From: Triticum aestivum
Taxonomy: Eukaryota > Streptophyta > Magnoliopsida > Poales > Poaceae
Assembly (NCBI RefSeq): GCF_018294505.1
Contig: NC_057814.1
Location: forward strand, 297,707,072-297,771,071
DNA length: 64,000 bases
Direction of reading: 5' to 3'
Position numbers and translations under genes: made by a program. Positions 9,366 to 21,555 of this stretch are shown piece by piece. Under the pieces are notes generated by a model. That model made no database searches. It had not been told where the DNA came from and saw only the letters and a list, made by a program, of their open reading frames with translations. Within the stretch, counting starts at the first letter, position 1. Each line of letters starts with the position of its first letter.

Positions 9366-10918
9366 TGATACGTCTGCAATGTATCTATAATTTTTTATTG
9401 CTCCATGCTGTTATATTATCATTCTTGGATGTTTTATAATCATTTTATAGTCATTTTATATCACTTTTTGGTACTAACCTATTGACATAATGCCAAGTGC
9501 TAGTTGTTGTTTTTTGCATGTTTTTACATCGGAGGAAATTAATACCAAACGGAGTCCAAATGCAGCAAAACTTTTTGTGGAATTTTTATGGACCAGAAGA
9601 CATCCAGTTGGCCGAAGAAGCACCTAGGGGCTGCTCCGAGGGGAGCAAAACCCACCAGGGTGCGCCTGGACGCCCCCCGGACCGCCTCTTTACTCTATAA
9701 ATACCCCAGTTTTCCAGAAACCCTAGGGGAGTCGATGAAAATCAATTCCAGCCACCGCAAGTTTCAGAACCACCAGATCGAATCAAGACACCATCACGGA
9801 GGGGTTCATCATGTCCATTGGTGCCTCTCCGATGATGCGTGAGTAGTTCTTTGTTGACCTACGGGTCCGTAGTTAGTAGCTAGATGGCTTCCTCTCTCTC
9901 TTTTGATTCTTAATACAATGGTCTATTGGAGATCCATATGATGTAACTCTTTTTGCGGTGTGTTTGTTGGGATCGGATGAACTTTGAGTTTATGATCAGA
10001 TCTATCTTTTTATCCATGAAAGTTATTTGAGTCTTCTTTGATCTCTTATATGCATGATTGCTTATAGCCTCATATTTCTTCTCCGATATTTGGGTTTTCT
10101 TTGGCCAACTTGATCTATTTATCTTGCAATGGGAAGAGGTGCTTTGTAATGGGTTCGATCTTACGATGCTTGATCCCAGTGACAGAATGGGAACCGACAC
10201 GTATGTATCATTGCTATTAAGGATAACAAGATGGGATCTATTTCTACATAAATAGATCTTGTCTACATCATGTCATCGTTCTTATTGCATTACTCTGTTT
10301 CTCTATGAACTTAGTACACTAGATGCATGCTGGATAGCGGTCGATGTGTGGATTAATAGTCGTAGGTGCAGGCAGGAGTCGGTCTACTAATCTTGGACGT
10401 GATGCCTATATAATGATCATTGCCTGGATATCGTCATGATTATTTGACGTTCTATCAATTTCCCAACAGTAATTCGTTTACCCACCATTTGCTATTTTTC
10501 TCGAGAGAAGCCACTAGTGAAATCTACGGCCCTCGGGTCTCTTTCTCACTATATTTGCCATTGCGGTCTATTTTATTTGCTTTTATTTTCAGATCAACTA
10601 AACCAAAAATACAAAAATACCTTGCTGCAATGTATTTTATCTCGCGTTCCCGTGAGATATATCTATCAAATTATTACAACTTTCTCACATTCGCTTGCCA
10701 ATTTCTGGCGCCGTTACCCGAAAGGGATTGACAACCCCTTTAACACGTCGGGTTGCGAGTATTTTTTTATTTGTGTGCGGGTGTTGTTTACGTAGTGTTG
10801 CTTGGTTCTCCTACTGGTTCGATAACCTTGGCCTCATCACTGAGGGAAATACCTACCATCGTTGTGATGCATCATCCCTTCCTCTTTGGGGAAATACTGA
10901 CGTAATCTAGCAAACATC
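9366..10918 (+). repeat. X1 3' LTR (about 1.55 kb)
   Basis: Begins TGATACGTCTGCAATG, with a TATA box at 9696-9702 (TATAAAT). From about 9780 it matches the X2 LTR fragment (14746-15621) and, inverted, the chimeric LTR at 46610-47921: CACGGAGGGGTTC, CAATACAATG, GATGCAGGCAGGAGTCGGTC and CTCCTACTGG in order. It ends near AGCAAACATC, where E5 sequence starts with three shared bases (ATC). Confidence 0.7.
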
Positions 10919-11420
10919 GACCACATCAAACACAATCTTCTCAGTCCGATAGTTCAGTTCTCCCCCAAATGTCACTGGCAACATGATCTTTCCCATAGGA
11001 CGACTCTTGCTGGGATTAAATCCTTGAAACGTGCCCGTGACCTTTAGCTCTTCCTCTGCTATCTTCAGTTTGTTGATGACCTTTGGGGAAATCAGATTCA
11101 ACCCGGCCCCGCCGTCAACCAACATCTTTGTGACCTTGAGGTTGCGAATTGTTGGAGAGACCAACAATGGCAAACATCCTACCACAGTGGTACGGTCAGG
11201 ATGGTCCTCTTCGTCGAAGGTGATGGGCGTGCGCGACCATTTGAGCGGCTTCCGAGCCTCTGCCGCTGGCTCCACGACATTGACTGCATGTGCCCACCGT
11301 TTGAGTTGTTGGTGAGAGCAGTGCAGGGATGCACCACCGTCAATGCACAGGGCGTCAGTGGCCTTCTGGAACTCCTGCTCACTGGTTTCCTCTTCATTCC
11401 CTCCATCACTGTTATCATTG
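10919..11420 (-). pseudogene. E5 protease, truncated
   Basis: On the minus strand this reads EPAAEARKPLKWSRTPITFD, then the retropepsin motif KMLVDGGAGLNLIS, then PVTFGGELNYRTEKIVFDV, and stops where homology to E4 ends. It is joined to gag through a frameshift near 11420. E4 shows that about 20 more codons (DLPLPYNGILGR) should follow. Confidence 0.8.
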
Positions 11421-13441
11421 CAAGCTTCCTTCTCTCGACCCCTAGCGGGTTTTCCTTGGTTACGAAAGGGTTTGCCGGGGCGATTTGCTTCACCGCCTCG
11501 GCCCTTCCCGCCAGCGGCATTCTGCCTTTTTCCTTATCACGCTTCTCATATTCTGCTCTCTGCCTCTTGACAAGCTGCTCAACCTGATAACACTGTTGAA
11601 GATCGTGGCCCTTGGTCCGATGAATCTTGCAGTACGTCCCATCGCCTTTCCCAGCCTTCTCGGTAGCCGCAGCTTCCCGGCAATCAGCGCACACGACAGC
11701 TTCCTTGCCGGGGGCTTCGGCGCTAGCCTTCTTGCCGGTAGTAAGTGTGCCCGATTCTTCGACAGTCATCAATTCCTTATCCTTGCGCCTCTTTCTGGGC
11801 TTCTTGCTCTTCTTCTGACTGATGGATTCGTCATCATCCTCTGAGTCGACGTTGATGCAATCCTCTTCTTCGGGGAGTTTCCATCCCTCCTCCATCTGAG
11901 CACACTTGTCCACCAAGGTGTAAAGCTCCTTCACAGTCTTGGGCAACCACACGTTCATCTTGGAACAAAGCTTGTGGTTGCGCACATTGGATTGGAAGGC
12001 AGCTATCACAGCTGCTGGATGGATATTTGGGATGTTCCTGTGGACTCTGCTGAATCTCTGCAAGTACTTCGGAGAGTCTCTCCCTCTTTCTGCTGGAGAA
12101 GCTGCAAGTCGCTGGGCCGCCCTGGTTCTTGATGGCCGCCAGTGAAGGCGCCAATGAACTCATGGCATAGGTCAGCCCATGACGAAATGGAGTTATCCGG
12201 CAGGTGCTTCAGCCAAGACCTCACATTGGACTTGAGGGTCAAAGGGAAGTAGTTGGCAAACACCTTCTCAGCTCTTCCCCCGGCAGCTTGAACAGCGATG
12301 GTGTAGATGCTCAAAAACTCTGCCGGGTTTAGTCTCCCGTCATACTTCTAGGGTATCTCTGGCTCGAACGTGCAAACGGATGGCCAACGGACTTGCCGAA
12401 GCTCACGAATAAAGGTACGGCACCCAACCTCGAAAGCTAGGCACCCACCAACCTTGAGCGCAGGCTCGTCAACGTCGGGACCATCGCACCCATTGGTCCG
12501 ACGGTGGTCGTCGTGGTGTCGCTCAATGACGACGCGTGCATCTCCCCTCCGCCTGTCCTCCGGGGCTCACCATTGGCATGGACGTGCTCGAGAGTCAGAA
12601 GAGGCCATCGAGATGTCCTCAGGTTCTTGATTTTGCCGTGCTCGCGCTGGTTGCCATGGTGGGGACTGCACCGTCAGGGTGGCCCCTTCCGTACTACCAG
12701 TAGCGCGAGCCGTTGACGTCGTTTGGGGAGGCCGTGGCGGGCCAGCCCGCTGTGAGCCCGCAGCGTCGGCGAAACCGAGCAGACTCTGGATAGTGGCACA
12801 CCACTCGTCCATCTGCTCGGCCGCCAGCGGAAACCTTAGTAGCAGCTCAGCCCGCACCATGGCCTCCGTAGCAGTGCTTGGCATGGGTGATGATGATGTG
12901 GACCGCACCATTGCTCGGCTTCTGACGGTGCCAATGACGATATCACCATGTCCTCTTTGTTGCGAGAAGACCATTTGGGTGGCATGGTGACGTGGCGAAG
13001 GTGCTCGGGGGCCAGCGGCTCCGTTGGGCACAGTGACCTAGTCGACTCGCTCCGATGGAGGTGCACGCGCTGCGGTCGTGCCCGTGGCGTGGGCGGCCGG
13101 AGGGCGGCGATTCGCCCCGGACCGGCACCACTGCTATGGTTGTGCCCGTCGGTGAGAGGAAGAGGAACGGATGGAATAACCCCTTCACCAGTACCTCATG
13201 GAGCATGGCCATCCGGATATTGCCGATGCTGCTCTCCTCCGGTGTCTCCTGCTCCTGCTTCGGCCGTGGGGGAGGTGGTGACGGCGCCGCCTGCTCCGAC
13301 CACATCCGCAGCAGCGTCCACATCCTCCTGTGCCTCCGCATCCCCCGTAGCATTGGTGGTTGTGGTCGCCTGAGCCTTTGAGGTGGACGGGTGAGCTGAA
13401 GCACCAGATTTCTTCTCCGGCGCCATGGTCGATGGCATCAT
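11421..13441 (-). pseudogene. gag: E5 gag
   Basis: The start is probably the ATG at 13426 (MAPEKKSGASAHPSTSK), matching E4's MAPKKKKSGPSAHPSTSK. The middle is low-complexity and frameshifted. The gag core (EKVFANYFPLTLKSNV, then NSISSWADLCHEF) runs from about 12310. A one-base loss after GETLR (about 12065) shifts the frame into RFSRVHRNIPNIHP. A complete zinc knuckle, C-x2-H-x4-H-x4-C (CKIHRTKGHDLQQC), is present. The E5 frame keeps QQ at LQLLQQKEGE where E4 has a TAG, which makes E5 a useful outgroup for E4's stops. Confidence 0.8.
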
Positions 13442-13502
13442 CTAAGATGAAGATGGCGATGAAGATGACACGCTGCTCATGCTTTCGGGTTCGCGCAAGT
13501 GA

Positions 13503-13526
13503 CCCCCCTACCTGGCACGACTAAGA
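13503..13526 (-). other. E5 primer-binding site
   Basis: On the minus strand the LTR end TGACA is followed by TCTTAGTCGTGCCAGGTAGG, a decayed form of the E4 site TCTTTGGCGCACCAGGTAGG. Confidence 0.6.
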
Positions 13527-14411
13527 TGTCACGGCAAACCACGGCCACCTATGGGACCAAAGGTCCCTTCTGGTTCGGCGGGGGGATGGCACGTTGCACA
13601 AGGAGAAGAAGAGCATGGGGCAGCACGTCAAAGATCACACGGGCAGTTTTACCCAGGTTCGGGCCACCGTGAGGCGTAAAACCCTGCTCCTGTTTTGTTG
13701 GATTGATGGTGGATAAATGGTGGTGGTCGCAGCACGTTTTCCCGACAGGGTTGCCTCAGGGCGAAACGGCTACGTGCGTATGAAATGTGATGCGGTGGAT
13801 TTGCTAACACAGGGTCCAACCCTTTCTAAGGTTGCCTTGGGCCTCCTTTTATAGACTAAGGGGTCACCACAGTGGCAAATTAGTCATTATCCACTGATAA
13901 GATAGCAAATAGTGCTATCATACCTAACTCTGTAGGCTGATAGAGCGCATAAAATGTGCCACTTGCCGCGCTGTTTTGCCAGCTTTGCGCCTGCTCGCTT
14001 GACACATCGCAGGACGGGTGTCGTCTGTAGGCATTTCCTGTAGAAGAGGCTGCCATGTGGAAAATGGTTGCCACTTAGTCACTTTGCGTCTTGACACCGC
14101 ACTGATTGACAATGTGCATCGTGGTGAGGTGCTTTGGTGAGGTGGCTCCGCCTCCGCGAGTCTCGGCAGGCCCTGCCGAGGCATCTTGGAGGTTTTCTTC
14201 CGGGGGTGACCCCGTCCTTGCCAGGCTGGCCTGCCCGGCAAGGGAGGATTTTCCCCTGGTGGTGTCTTACTTCTTCGTCTTGGTCTTGGTCCTCTTGATC
14301 TGCACGTTGGTCCTTTGAAGATCTTGATATCTTGTACTTTGGCCTGATCTTGGTGCTGTAATCTTGCTCCCGTGCCTGTACACAGTCTGGGCAACGGACC
14401 GAGGGCCGACA
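13527..14411 (-). repeat. E5 5' LTR (885 bp)
   Basis: In minus orientation it starts TGTCGGCC near 14411 and ends CGTGACA at 13527. It is homologous to the E4 LTRs: CGTTGCCCA near the start, GCCGGGCAGG, and CACCTATGGGACC on the plus strand near the end. Confidence 0.85.
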
Positions 14412-14745
14412 GTACGTGCCTGGGTTGCGCCTGGTTTTAGGTAAAACCATAGAAGTCCGACTGCGATGGTAATGCCGTCACACACGGGTAGCAAGGATGG
14501 AGTGTTTGGGATATTAGATATATCACAAACAGTTGTGTGAAGAATCGCGTTTGGGAAAGGTGCGGGCATCGCATACGCTTTGCTCTGGAAAACGTATGCA
14601 TTCCTACTCCCTATCCCCGATGGTTTCTGGGTCGTGTGGGAAGGAACGCTCTATCGCCAACACTCACTAGGCGACGGTTTAAAATGTCGCCATGGAAAGG
14701 GGTTAAAAACCGTTTGTATAGCAGCTCGATGTACCAGTGCTTCTT
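14412..14745. other. Orphan segment with short palindromes
   Basis: Not part of the flanking elements. It contains GCATACG and CGTATGC (14571-14577 and 14593-14599) as a perfect inverted pair, and GGCGAC/GTCGCC around TTTAAA (14670-14691). The text CACTAGGCGACGG and GGGGTTAAAAACCG recalls subterminal sequence of CACTA transposons, but no terminus is visible. It truncates the X2 LTR at 14746. Confidence 0.35.
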
Positions 14746-15621
14746 CTCTCCCTTTGATCTTCAATACAATGTTCTCCTCGATGTTCTTGGAGATCCGTTC
14801 GATGTAATCCTTTTTTTTGGTGTGTTTGTTGGGATCCAATGAATTGTGAGTTTATGATCAAATTATCTATGAACATTATCTGAGTCTTCTCTGAACTATT
14901 TTATGCCTGATTATTATAGCTTCGTAATTCTCTCCGATCTATCCATTTGGTTTGTGGTGCTCAATCCCAGTGACCGAAGGGGACATGACACGTATTTGTA
15001 TCATTGCCATTAATGATAAAATGATGGGTTTTATTCATATTGATTGTATTTACTTTGTCTACATCATGTCATCTTGCTTAAGGCGTTACTCAGTTCTTTA
15101 TGAACTTAATACTCTGGATGCATGCTAGATAGCAGTTGATGTGTGGAGTAATAGTAGTAGATGCAGGCAGGAGTCGGTCTACTTGTCTCGGACGTGATGC
15201 CTATATACATGATCATTGCCTTGGATATCATCATAATTATTTGCTTTTCTATCAATTTCCCAACAGTAATTTGTTTACCCACCATATGCTTTTTGTTCGA
15301 GAGAGAAGCCTCTAGTGAAAATTATGGCCCCGGGTCTATCTTCATCATATATTAAAATCCAAAAATACCTTGCTGCAATTTATTTACTTTTATTTTTTGT
15401 GTTTTCTTATCTATCTATCACTATGAGATTTGATAGATAACCCCTTGTTTGCGTTGGGTGCAAGTATTTGTTATTTTGTGTGTAGGTGCTATTCACGAGG
15501 TGTCGCATGGTTCTCCTACTGGATTGATAACCTTGGTTCTTAACTGAGGGAAATACTAATCTCTACTATGCTGCATCATCCTCTCCTCTTCAGGGAAATC
15601 CAACGCAGCTCACAAGTAGCA
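14746..15621 (+). repeat. X2 LTR, 5'-truncated
   Basis: Matches the 3' part of the X1 LTR and the inverted copy at 46610-47921, through CAATACAATGTTCTCC, TGTTTGTTGGGATC, GATGCAGGCAGGAGTCGG and CTCCTACTGGATTG. It ends CACAAGTAGCA at 15621, the same CA terminus as the chimeric LTR. Confidence 0.7.
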
Positions 15622-15625
15622 GGAA

Positions 15626-15651
15626 GAATTTCGGTCGGCGTTGTCGGGGAG
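15626..15651 (+). other. X2 primer-binding-site remnant
   Basis: AATTTCGGTCGGCGTTGTCG is a mutated form of AATTTCTGGCGCCGTTGCCG, the Athila-type site seen intact in Y at 52756-52779. Confidence 0.5.
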
Positions 15652-15869
15652 ACATCACCAGCATCTATCAAGTACCATGGCATAAACATTCATCTCCTTG
15701 AATTTACTTTCATTTGCCATTTGCCTCTCATTTTCATCTCCCCCACTTCTAAAACATTTTCACAAAAACACAAAAACCTTTTTTGTTCGTTTGCTCGTTT
15801 GCTTGCTTTATTGCGTTCATATTTCAACACACCAAACACAGAAAAGAAAAAGGAAAAGTAAAGACATAT

Positions 15870-16321
15870 GGATCCTCATCCACTTGCTAATCTTTTCGAA
15901 AGATCCAATTATGATGAACCAATTGCTAGATTATCTTTATGAAGTTTTTCTTGAAGATCGTGAATCTGAAAATTGTGATGAAGTGTTAGAAGAAGAAATG
16001 TATAAAGTGATTCATGATAGCTCCTTGAATAAAAAGCATGATTGCAATAATGTTATTATAAATTCTATTAATGTCAATTATGCTAATGATATGTGAAGCT
16101 ACAAGCTTGGGGATGAGAAGTTTGTTATGTCCATTACTTATTGCAATGATCATGATTGGGGTGATAATGCTTCTTATGATCTTGAAATTTTATTTAAGCC
16201 TCATGATGAATATGTTATTGATAATAATGTTTGCAATAATATTGAAAGTGGTTTGGAAGAGTGTCAACTTTAGGTAAAAAAGAATCCCACATATTTGGAG
16301 AGTGTTCAATCATATGAATTT
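15870..16321 (+). pseudogene. X2 degenerate acidic ORF
   Basis: Begins MDPHPLANLFERSNYDEP at 15870. A frameshift after about 25 codons leads to LEDRESENCDEVLEEEMYKV and HDCNNVIINSINVNYANDM, a stop at 16094-16096, then SYKLGDEKFVMSITYCND in the next frame. The composition is Asn- and Asp-rich and the codons are AT-rich, unlike the GC-rich Tat elements. I recognise this as a protein carried by grass Gypsy elements but know no function. E4 interrupts it at 16322. Confidence 0.5.
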
Positions 16322-17222
16322 TGACGGTGCAACAAACGCTCAGTCTGTTGCCCAACTGTGCACAGGCACAAGATAAGATTGAAGCACCTGCTTTAGATGG
16401 AGATTGAAGAACCAACACGCAGCATAGAGAGACCAAGATCGAACCAGAGGAGCAAGATATCGGCAAGAGAAGGGCCTCCCTTGCCGGGCAGGCGAGCCCG
16501 GCAAGGGGCGACGCCACCACCAGAAGCAAGCAATCAAGGCTCCCCGACAGGGTCTGCCAGGGCTCGCGGGGGCAGAACCACCCCACCAACCACTCAAACA
16601 CAACTCGCGTCGTCAATCAGTGCAGTGTCAAGCCGCAAGATGATTAAGTGGAAGCCATTCGCCACATGGCAGTCATTTCCTACAGAAGAAACCCGCAGAT
16701 GACACCCATCCAGCGATGTGTCAAGACAACAGATGCGGAGATGGCAAGATAGCCCAGCAGGCCTTGCCGGGCGACCAGTGATGTGACACTAAGCGGCACA
16801 TTTAATGCAACCTGTCAGCCCGCAGAGTTAGGTATGATAGCACTGTTCGCTATCATATAAGTGGATAGTGACCACTTTGCCACTGTGGTGACCCCTTAAT
16901 CTATAAAATGAGGCCCATGGCACTCGTAGGAGGGGTTGGAAAGTTGATGAACCCAAGCCACCATACGCGCACAGTCGCCGCGGCCCCGAGGCAAACCCTG
17001 CCGGGCAAGTGTACTATGCATCACCACACTCATTCCATTATCAATCCACCAAAGCAGGAGTAGGGTCTTACACCTCGTGGCGGCCTGAACCTGGGTAAAT
17101 TGCTCGTGTGCTCTTTGTCGTGCTGCCGCACGCCGATCTGCTCTTTGTGCAATAGAACGTCCCCCCACCGAACCAGCAAGGGGCCACCCGGTCCCATAGG
17201 TGGCCGCGGATATCCCGCGACA
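16322..17222 (+). repeat. E4 5' LTR (901 bp)
   Basis: Starts TGACGGTGCAACAAACGC (TGTCGG in the 3' copy) and ends ATATCCCGCGACA. The TATA box TATAAAA is at 16902-16908. It lacks a 15-bp segment with a second GAAGAACCAA copy that is present in the 3' LTR. Confidence 0.88.
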
Positions 17223-17253
17223 TCTTTGGCGCACCAGGTAGGGGGCGCGCTTG
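17223..17253 (+). other. E4 primer-binding site
   Basis: TCTTTGGCGCACCAGGTAGG follows the LTR. The 4.3-kb insertion begins about 10 bases further on, so the site itself is intact. Confidence 0.65.
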
Positions 17254-20200
17254 TAACGCCCGAAGATCGACGCTTCAGACGCCTTCCATGTTTTTCGTTG
17301 TCGTTGTGTGTTTGAACTGTTTGTTGCCATGATCGCGATGAGTGCCATTGTCATATTTTGCTTCTTGCATCATGTTCATCATTTGATTATATTGCATTGC
17401 CATGCCCATCTTTGTCATGTTGCATTTGTGCCTCTTGTCATTTTGCATTCTCATAATCATCATGTGCATTGTCATATTCATGCATGTTACATTGTTGCAT
17501 GCTCCATATATGATCATGCATCATCTCCTCCTCCTTCCTTCTTTTTTCCTTCATTTTGGCAAGTGACCTTTCCCCCTCCTCCATAAATGTTCATTCTTTT
17601 CCTGATGCTAGTTCACCATGCCTAAACCCTCTCTGCCAATTTTCAGCTCTTGTGGACTTGTTTTGGTTGGAATCAAAATTGCCTCAAGTTTGAATTTAGT
17701 TCAAACTTGCGATAATTTTCTTTCTCTAAAAATGCCCAAACCAATTATTTCAAATAGTGCATAATTCCAGCATCGTGGGGATATTATTATATCTCTCCTA
17801 CACCCCTCTTTTATCCCCATGCTTTTCTATTTATTTTCTGCCTAAGGAAAATGAAAAAGAAAAGAGACAGCAGCAAGAGCGGCCTACCTGGGCCTCCTTC
17901 TACCAGGCCGGTCCAGCAGCAGTCCCAGCAGTAGCCTCAGCGCAGTCCCCTCGCTCTCTCGCGTGGTGAATCCACGCTGGACACCCATCCGGACCCACCT
18001 GCAATGACCGTTCCCTTCGCCTTTTTCTTCCTCCTCTCGCCACCTCCCCCTCACAGTAAAAGCAGAGGAGGAGCACACATGGCCACTGAGGCAGCCAGCC
18101 GAGCCGCGTCCCCTCCTATAAATCCCGCAGCATCCGCCCTAGGGTTCCTCCTCCTCCCTCCTTTCCCCTCCACACCGCCGCCATAGGTAAAGGGACACCC
18201 ACACACCTGCTTCCGCGCCTCCCGGAGTCATGGCCGTTGCGGCCACGAGCTCGTCGTCGGCCTCCCTTCTGCGTCCCCGAACACCTCCACGCTGCCCCGG
18301 ATCCATTCTGACGTCGAGCCACGACCAAGGATCGCCAAGTCCAGCTACCTCCCCGTCGTTGTATTGCTCCCCTGCTTCCTGCTACTTCAGGGACAACGCT
18401 GGTCAGCGCCTTCCTTCGTCGCATCTCCTCGTCCCCGAGCTCGATCGACTTCCCCAAGCCCCTCTACGTGAGCCGCCATGCTTCCCCATACCTTTTCCCC
18501 GTCAATTGCATCATCCGTTGCCGATTGCTTGCATGCCCACCTAGTGCCTCCGCAGCACCTCGCTATGGCCCCGAGCCAAGGAAGCGCTTGAGCTCGAGGT
18601 CTCTGCTTCCGCCTCACTCCGCACGCCGCACACCACACCTGCACCTATTTCCGCACCCCCGCCATCGGCTTGTGGTCGCCACGGTTGCCGTCTTGCTTGC
18701 CGGCATCGTCACCCAGTTTCTCCGTGATCCACGAAGAAGAAGGCCTGGCTTTGCTTCGGTTCAACTTCAGTCATGCCCTTGTTTTGCACAAATAAGAAGC
18801 AGCAGCGCATTGGTCCGCGCTCTGCTCCTCTATACAGGAGGTCGTGGGATCACGTCCCAGCTGCCCCAATTTTTTTGCTCCGTTTTTCCTGTACTGTTGC
18901 ACGCGCACACCCACATCCGCTTTGGGCCAGATTTGCTGCTGGGTTTCCACAGTGTGCAGCATTCGGCCCGCATCTTCTTTTTATGTTCGCTGCGATTTAT
19001 CTAATTCAAGTGCATGCATATTTACAGGAAATGCCATCATTTTAAATTGTTAATAACTCATTAACCGTGCATCGGATTAAAATGATCTAAACATGTAAAA
19101 TGCTTAGAATTTCATCTAGTTTCATAATATGCTACTTTGATCCATGTTAAAAATGTTTAAACTTGTTGTTTGTTTAAATTTGTATAAATGCCATGTTAAA
19201 ATGATTTATTTCATAACTAAATAACCGTAGCTCGGTTTTAAATAAACTTTATATGTAAATGGGGTAGAAAAATGCATAGATTAACATGGTGCACTTTATT
19301 TTGCTGTTTAACAACATTAAAATTGTGTTTAGGGCAGAACAGTAGCAAATTCGAAATATGCATATGAGGATTTTTCCGGAATTGTTATTTGTTGTTCCGG
19401 CCTCACTTAAACTTGCCTAAATAGTTAGTTTATTTATGCTTCACTTCTTGCCATGTTAATCAACATTTAACTTTGTTGGGTACATAAATGAGTGAAAACT
19501 AAATAACTTGAATGTTGTGTTTCGTCAATATGCAACTCGTTGCATATTGAGCTCCACTTAATTTGTAGTATTGTTTGTTGCACTTTGCCATGCCATGAAC
19601 CATTAAACCGGACATGCATCATACTCGATTGTGCATCATGCCATGGTCATGTGATGGTTGTTTACCATGTTGTTTGCTTCTTTCCGGTTTGCTTCTCTCG
19701 TTAGCTTCGGTTTCGTTCCGGAGTTGTGAGGATTCGTTCGACTACGTCCGTTTGTCTTCTTCATGGACTCGTTCTTCTTCCTTGCGAGATTTCAGGCAAG
19801 ATGACCATACCCTCGAAATCACTTCTATCTTTGCTTGCTAGGTTCTCGCTCTATTGCTATGCCGCACTACCTACCAATTGCTATATCATGCCTCCCATAT
19901 TGCCATGTCAAGCCTCTAACATCCTTTCCTAGCAAACCGTTGTTTGGCTAAATTACCGCTTTTGCTCAACCCTTCTTATAGCGTTGCTAGTTGCAGGTGA
20001 AGTTGAAGTTTGTTCCATGTTGGAACATGGATATGTTGGGATATCACAATATCTCTTATTTTTAATTAATGCACCTATATACTTGGTAAAGGGTGGAAGG
20101 CTCGGCCTTATGCCTGGTGTTTTGTTCCACTCTTGCCGCCCTAGTTTCCGTCATACCGGTGTTATGTTCCTTGATTTTGCGTTCCTTACGCGGTTGGGTG

Positions 20201-21555
20201 TTATGGGAACCCCTTGACAGTTCGCTTTGAATAAAACTCCTCCAGCAAGGCCCAACCATGGTTTTACATTTGCCTAACAACCTATTTTACCCTTCCCTTG
20301 GGTCGGCCAACCCGAGGGTCATCTTTATTTTAACCCCCCCGGGCCAATGCTTCTCTAAGTGTTGGTCCGAACCGAGTAGACTGCGGGGCCACCTCGGGGA
20401 AACTTGAGGCTTGGTTTTACTCGTAGGATGTCTCATCCGGTGTGCCCTGAGAACGAGATATGTGCAGCTCCTATCGGGATTTGTCGGCACAGTCGGGTGG
20501 TCTTGCTGGTCTTGTTTTACCATTGTCGAAACGTCTTGTAACCGGGATTCCGAGACTGATCGAGTCTTCCTGGGAGAAGGAATATCCTTCGTTGACCGTG
20601 AGAGCTTGTGATGGGCTAAGTTGGGACACCCCTGCAGGGTATAAACTTTCGAGAGCCGTGCCCGCGGTTATGTGGCAGATGGGAATTTGTTAATGTCCGG
20701 TTGTAGAGAACTTGACACTTGACTTAATTAAAATGCATCAACCGCGTGTGTAACCGTGATGGTCTCTTTTCGGAGGAGTCCGGGAAGTGAACACAGTTTT
20801 TGGGTTATGTTTGACGTAAGTAGGAGTTCAGGATCACTTCTTGATCATTACTAGTTGACGACCGCTTGTTAAGCTTCTCTTCTCGCTCTTGTTTCGTAAG
20901 TTAGCCACCATACTTTGCTTAGCCGCTGCTGCAACCTCACCACTTTACCCCTTCCTTACCCATAAGCTTAAATAGTCTTGATCTCGCGGGTGTGAGATTG
21001 CTGAGTCCTCGTGACTCACAGATTCTACCAAAACAGTTGCAGGTGCCGATGATACCAGTGCAGGTGATGCTACCGAACTCAAGTGGGAGTTTGACGAGGA
21101 CCTTGGTCGTTACTATGTTTCGTTTCCGGTTGATCAGTAGTGGAGCCCAGTTGGGACGATCGGGGATCTAGCAGTTGGGTTATCTTCTTTTCATTTGGTT
21201 GTCCGTAGTCGGACTATGTGTGTATTTTGGATGATGTATGAATTTATTAATGTATTGTGTGAAGTGGCGATTGTAAGTCAACTCTCTTTATCCCATTCTT
21301 GTTCATTACATGGGATTGTGTGAAGATGACCCTTCTTTTATGCAGTTGTTGGTGAGATCACCTCGACGCCACCCAGTACTGGGGCGGGAGTTCGGGAGTA
21401 TTGTCATAACTCGTATAACTCATGCTTTTCGAAGGTTGAGGTACACGATTTCCGGAGTTTTCTTGGTTATGTGTTGAGGGATGGATACAACTGGATCTAG
21501 GGATTGTTAGTTTGGGTGAGATATATTGTGTCCCCTGTATCCCCAACGCCTGATT
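17254..21555 (+). mobile_element. 4.3-kb insertion, possible long solo LTR, family unknown
   Basis: Begins at TGTAACGCCC (TG at 17252) and sits in E4 between the primer-binding site and gag. It has no convincing coding region. The first third is GC-rich with a TATA box (18117-18123); the middle (19050-19600) is AT-rich; the last part has conserved-looking CCTCGGGGAAACTTGAGG and GGCGGGAGTTCGGGAG. A solo LTR of the 4-5 kb class known in Triticeae would fit, with TG...CA ends and the 4-bp repeat CGCT. However, 16-bp near-identical repeats (17238-17253 and 21556-21571) flank it, which is too long for LTR-type integration. Confidence 0.5.
18117..18123 (+). promoter_or_regulatory. TATA box in the 4.3-kb insertion
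   Basis: CCTATAAATCCCGCAGC stands at the edge of a C-rich leader (CCTCCTCCCTCC), an arrangement common in grass promoters. No ORF of note follows, as expected for an LTR. Confidence 0.45.

Larger units (their letters stand above)
8761..10918 (+). mobile_element. X1: 3' end of an Athila/Sabrina-like Gypsy element
   Basis: About 0.6 kb of AT-rich 3' internal sequence leads into a purine-rich tract and an LTR beginning TGATACGTCT. The motif TACTTGAGGACGAGCAAG just before the LTR is typical of grass Athila-like elements and resembles the copies in Y. Gag and pol are missing. The left break at 8761 is fused to the unclassified repeat. The right boundary coincides with the LTR end and abuts E5, which was probably its target. 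Confidence 0.7.
10919..14411 (-). mobile_element. E5: Tat-like Gypsy fragment (LTR, gag, protease), same family as E4
   Basis: On the minus strand, in order, are an LTR, a primer-binding site, gag and the first half of the protease. Sequence and protein match E4 closely, for example SNVRSWL, ISSWAD, YCKIHRTKGHDLQQC and VDGGAGLNLIS. It is cut at 10919 inside the protease where X1 begins. E4 lies 2 kb away in the opposite orientation. Confidence 0.85.
14746..16321 (+). mobile_element. X2: 5' part of an Athila-like Gypsy element, split by E4
   Basis: A 5'-truncated LTR, a decayed primer-binding site and the start of a coding region. The reading appears to resume at 46579 after E4: the left side ends at SVQSYEF and the right side reads FDKSGFGEV. 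X2 then ends at 46609, where the minus-strand Y LTR begins. Confidence 0.65.

Noticed and set aside
16322..16326. Treating E4 as lacking any target duplication and therefore a recombinant
   Set aside because: The X2 reading seems to continue across the insertion, and T-rich flanks make a mutated duplication more likely. Kept as a lower-interest question.
18230..19045. Several overlapping frames in the 4.3-kb insertion
   Set aside because: Low-complexity Pro/Ser/His sequences with no family motif and no agreement in frame; likely LTR leader sequence.
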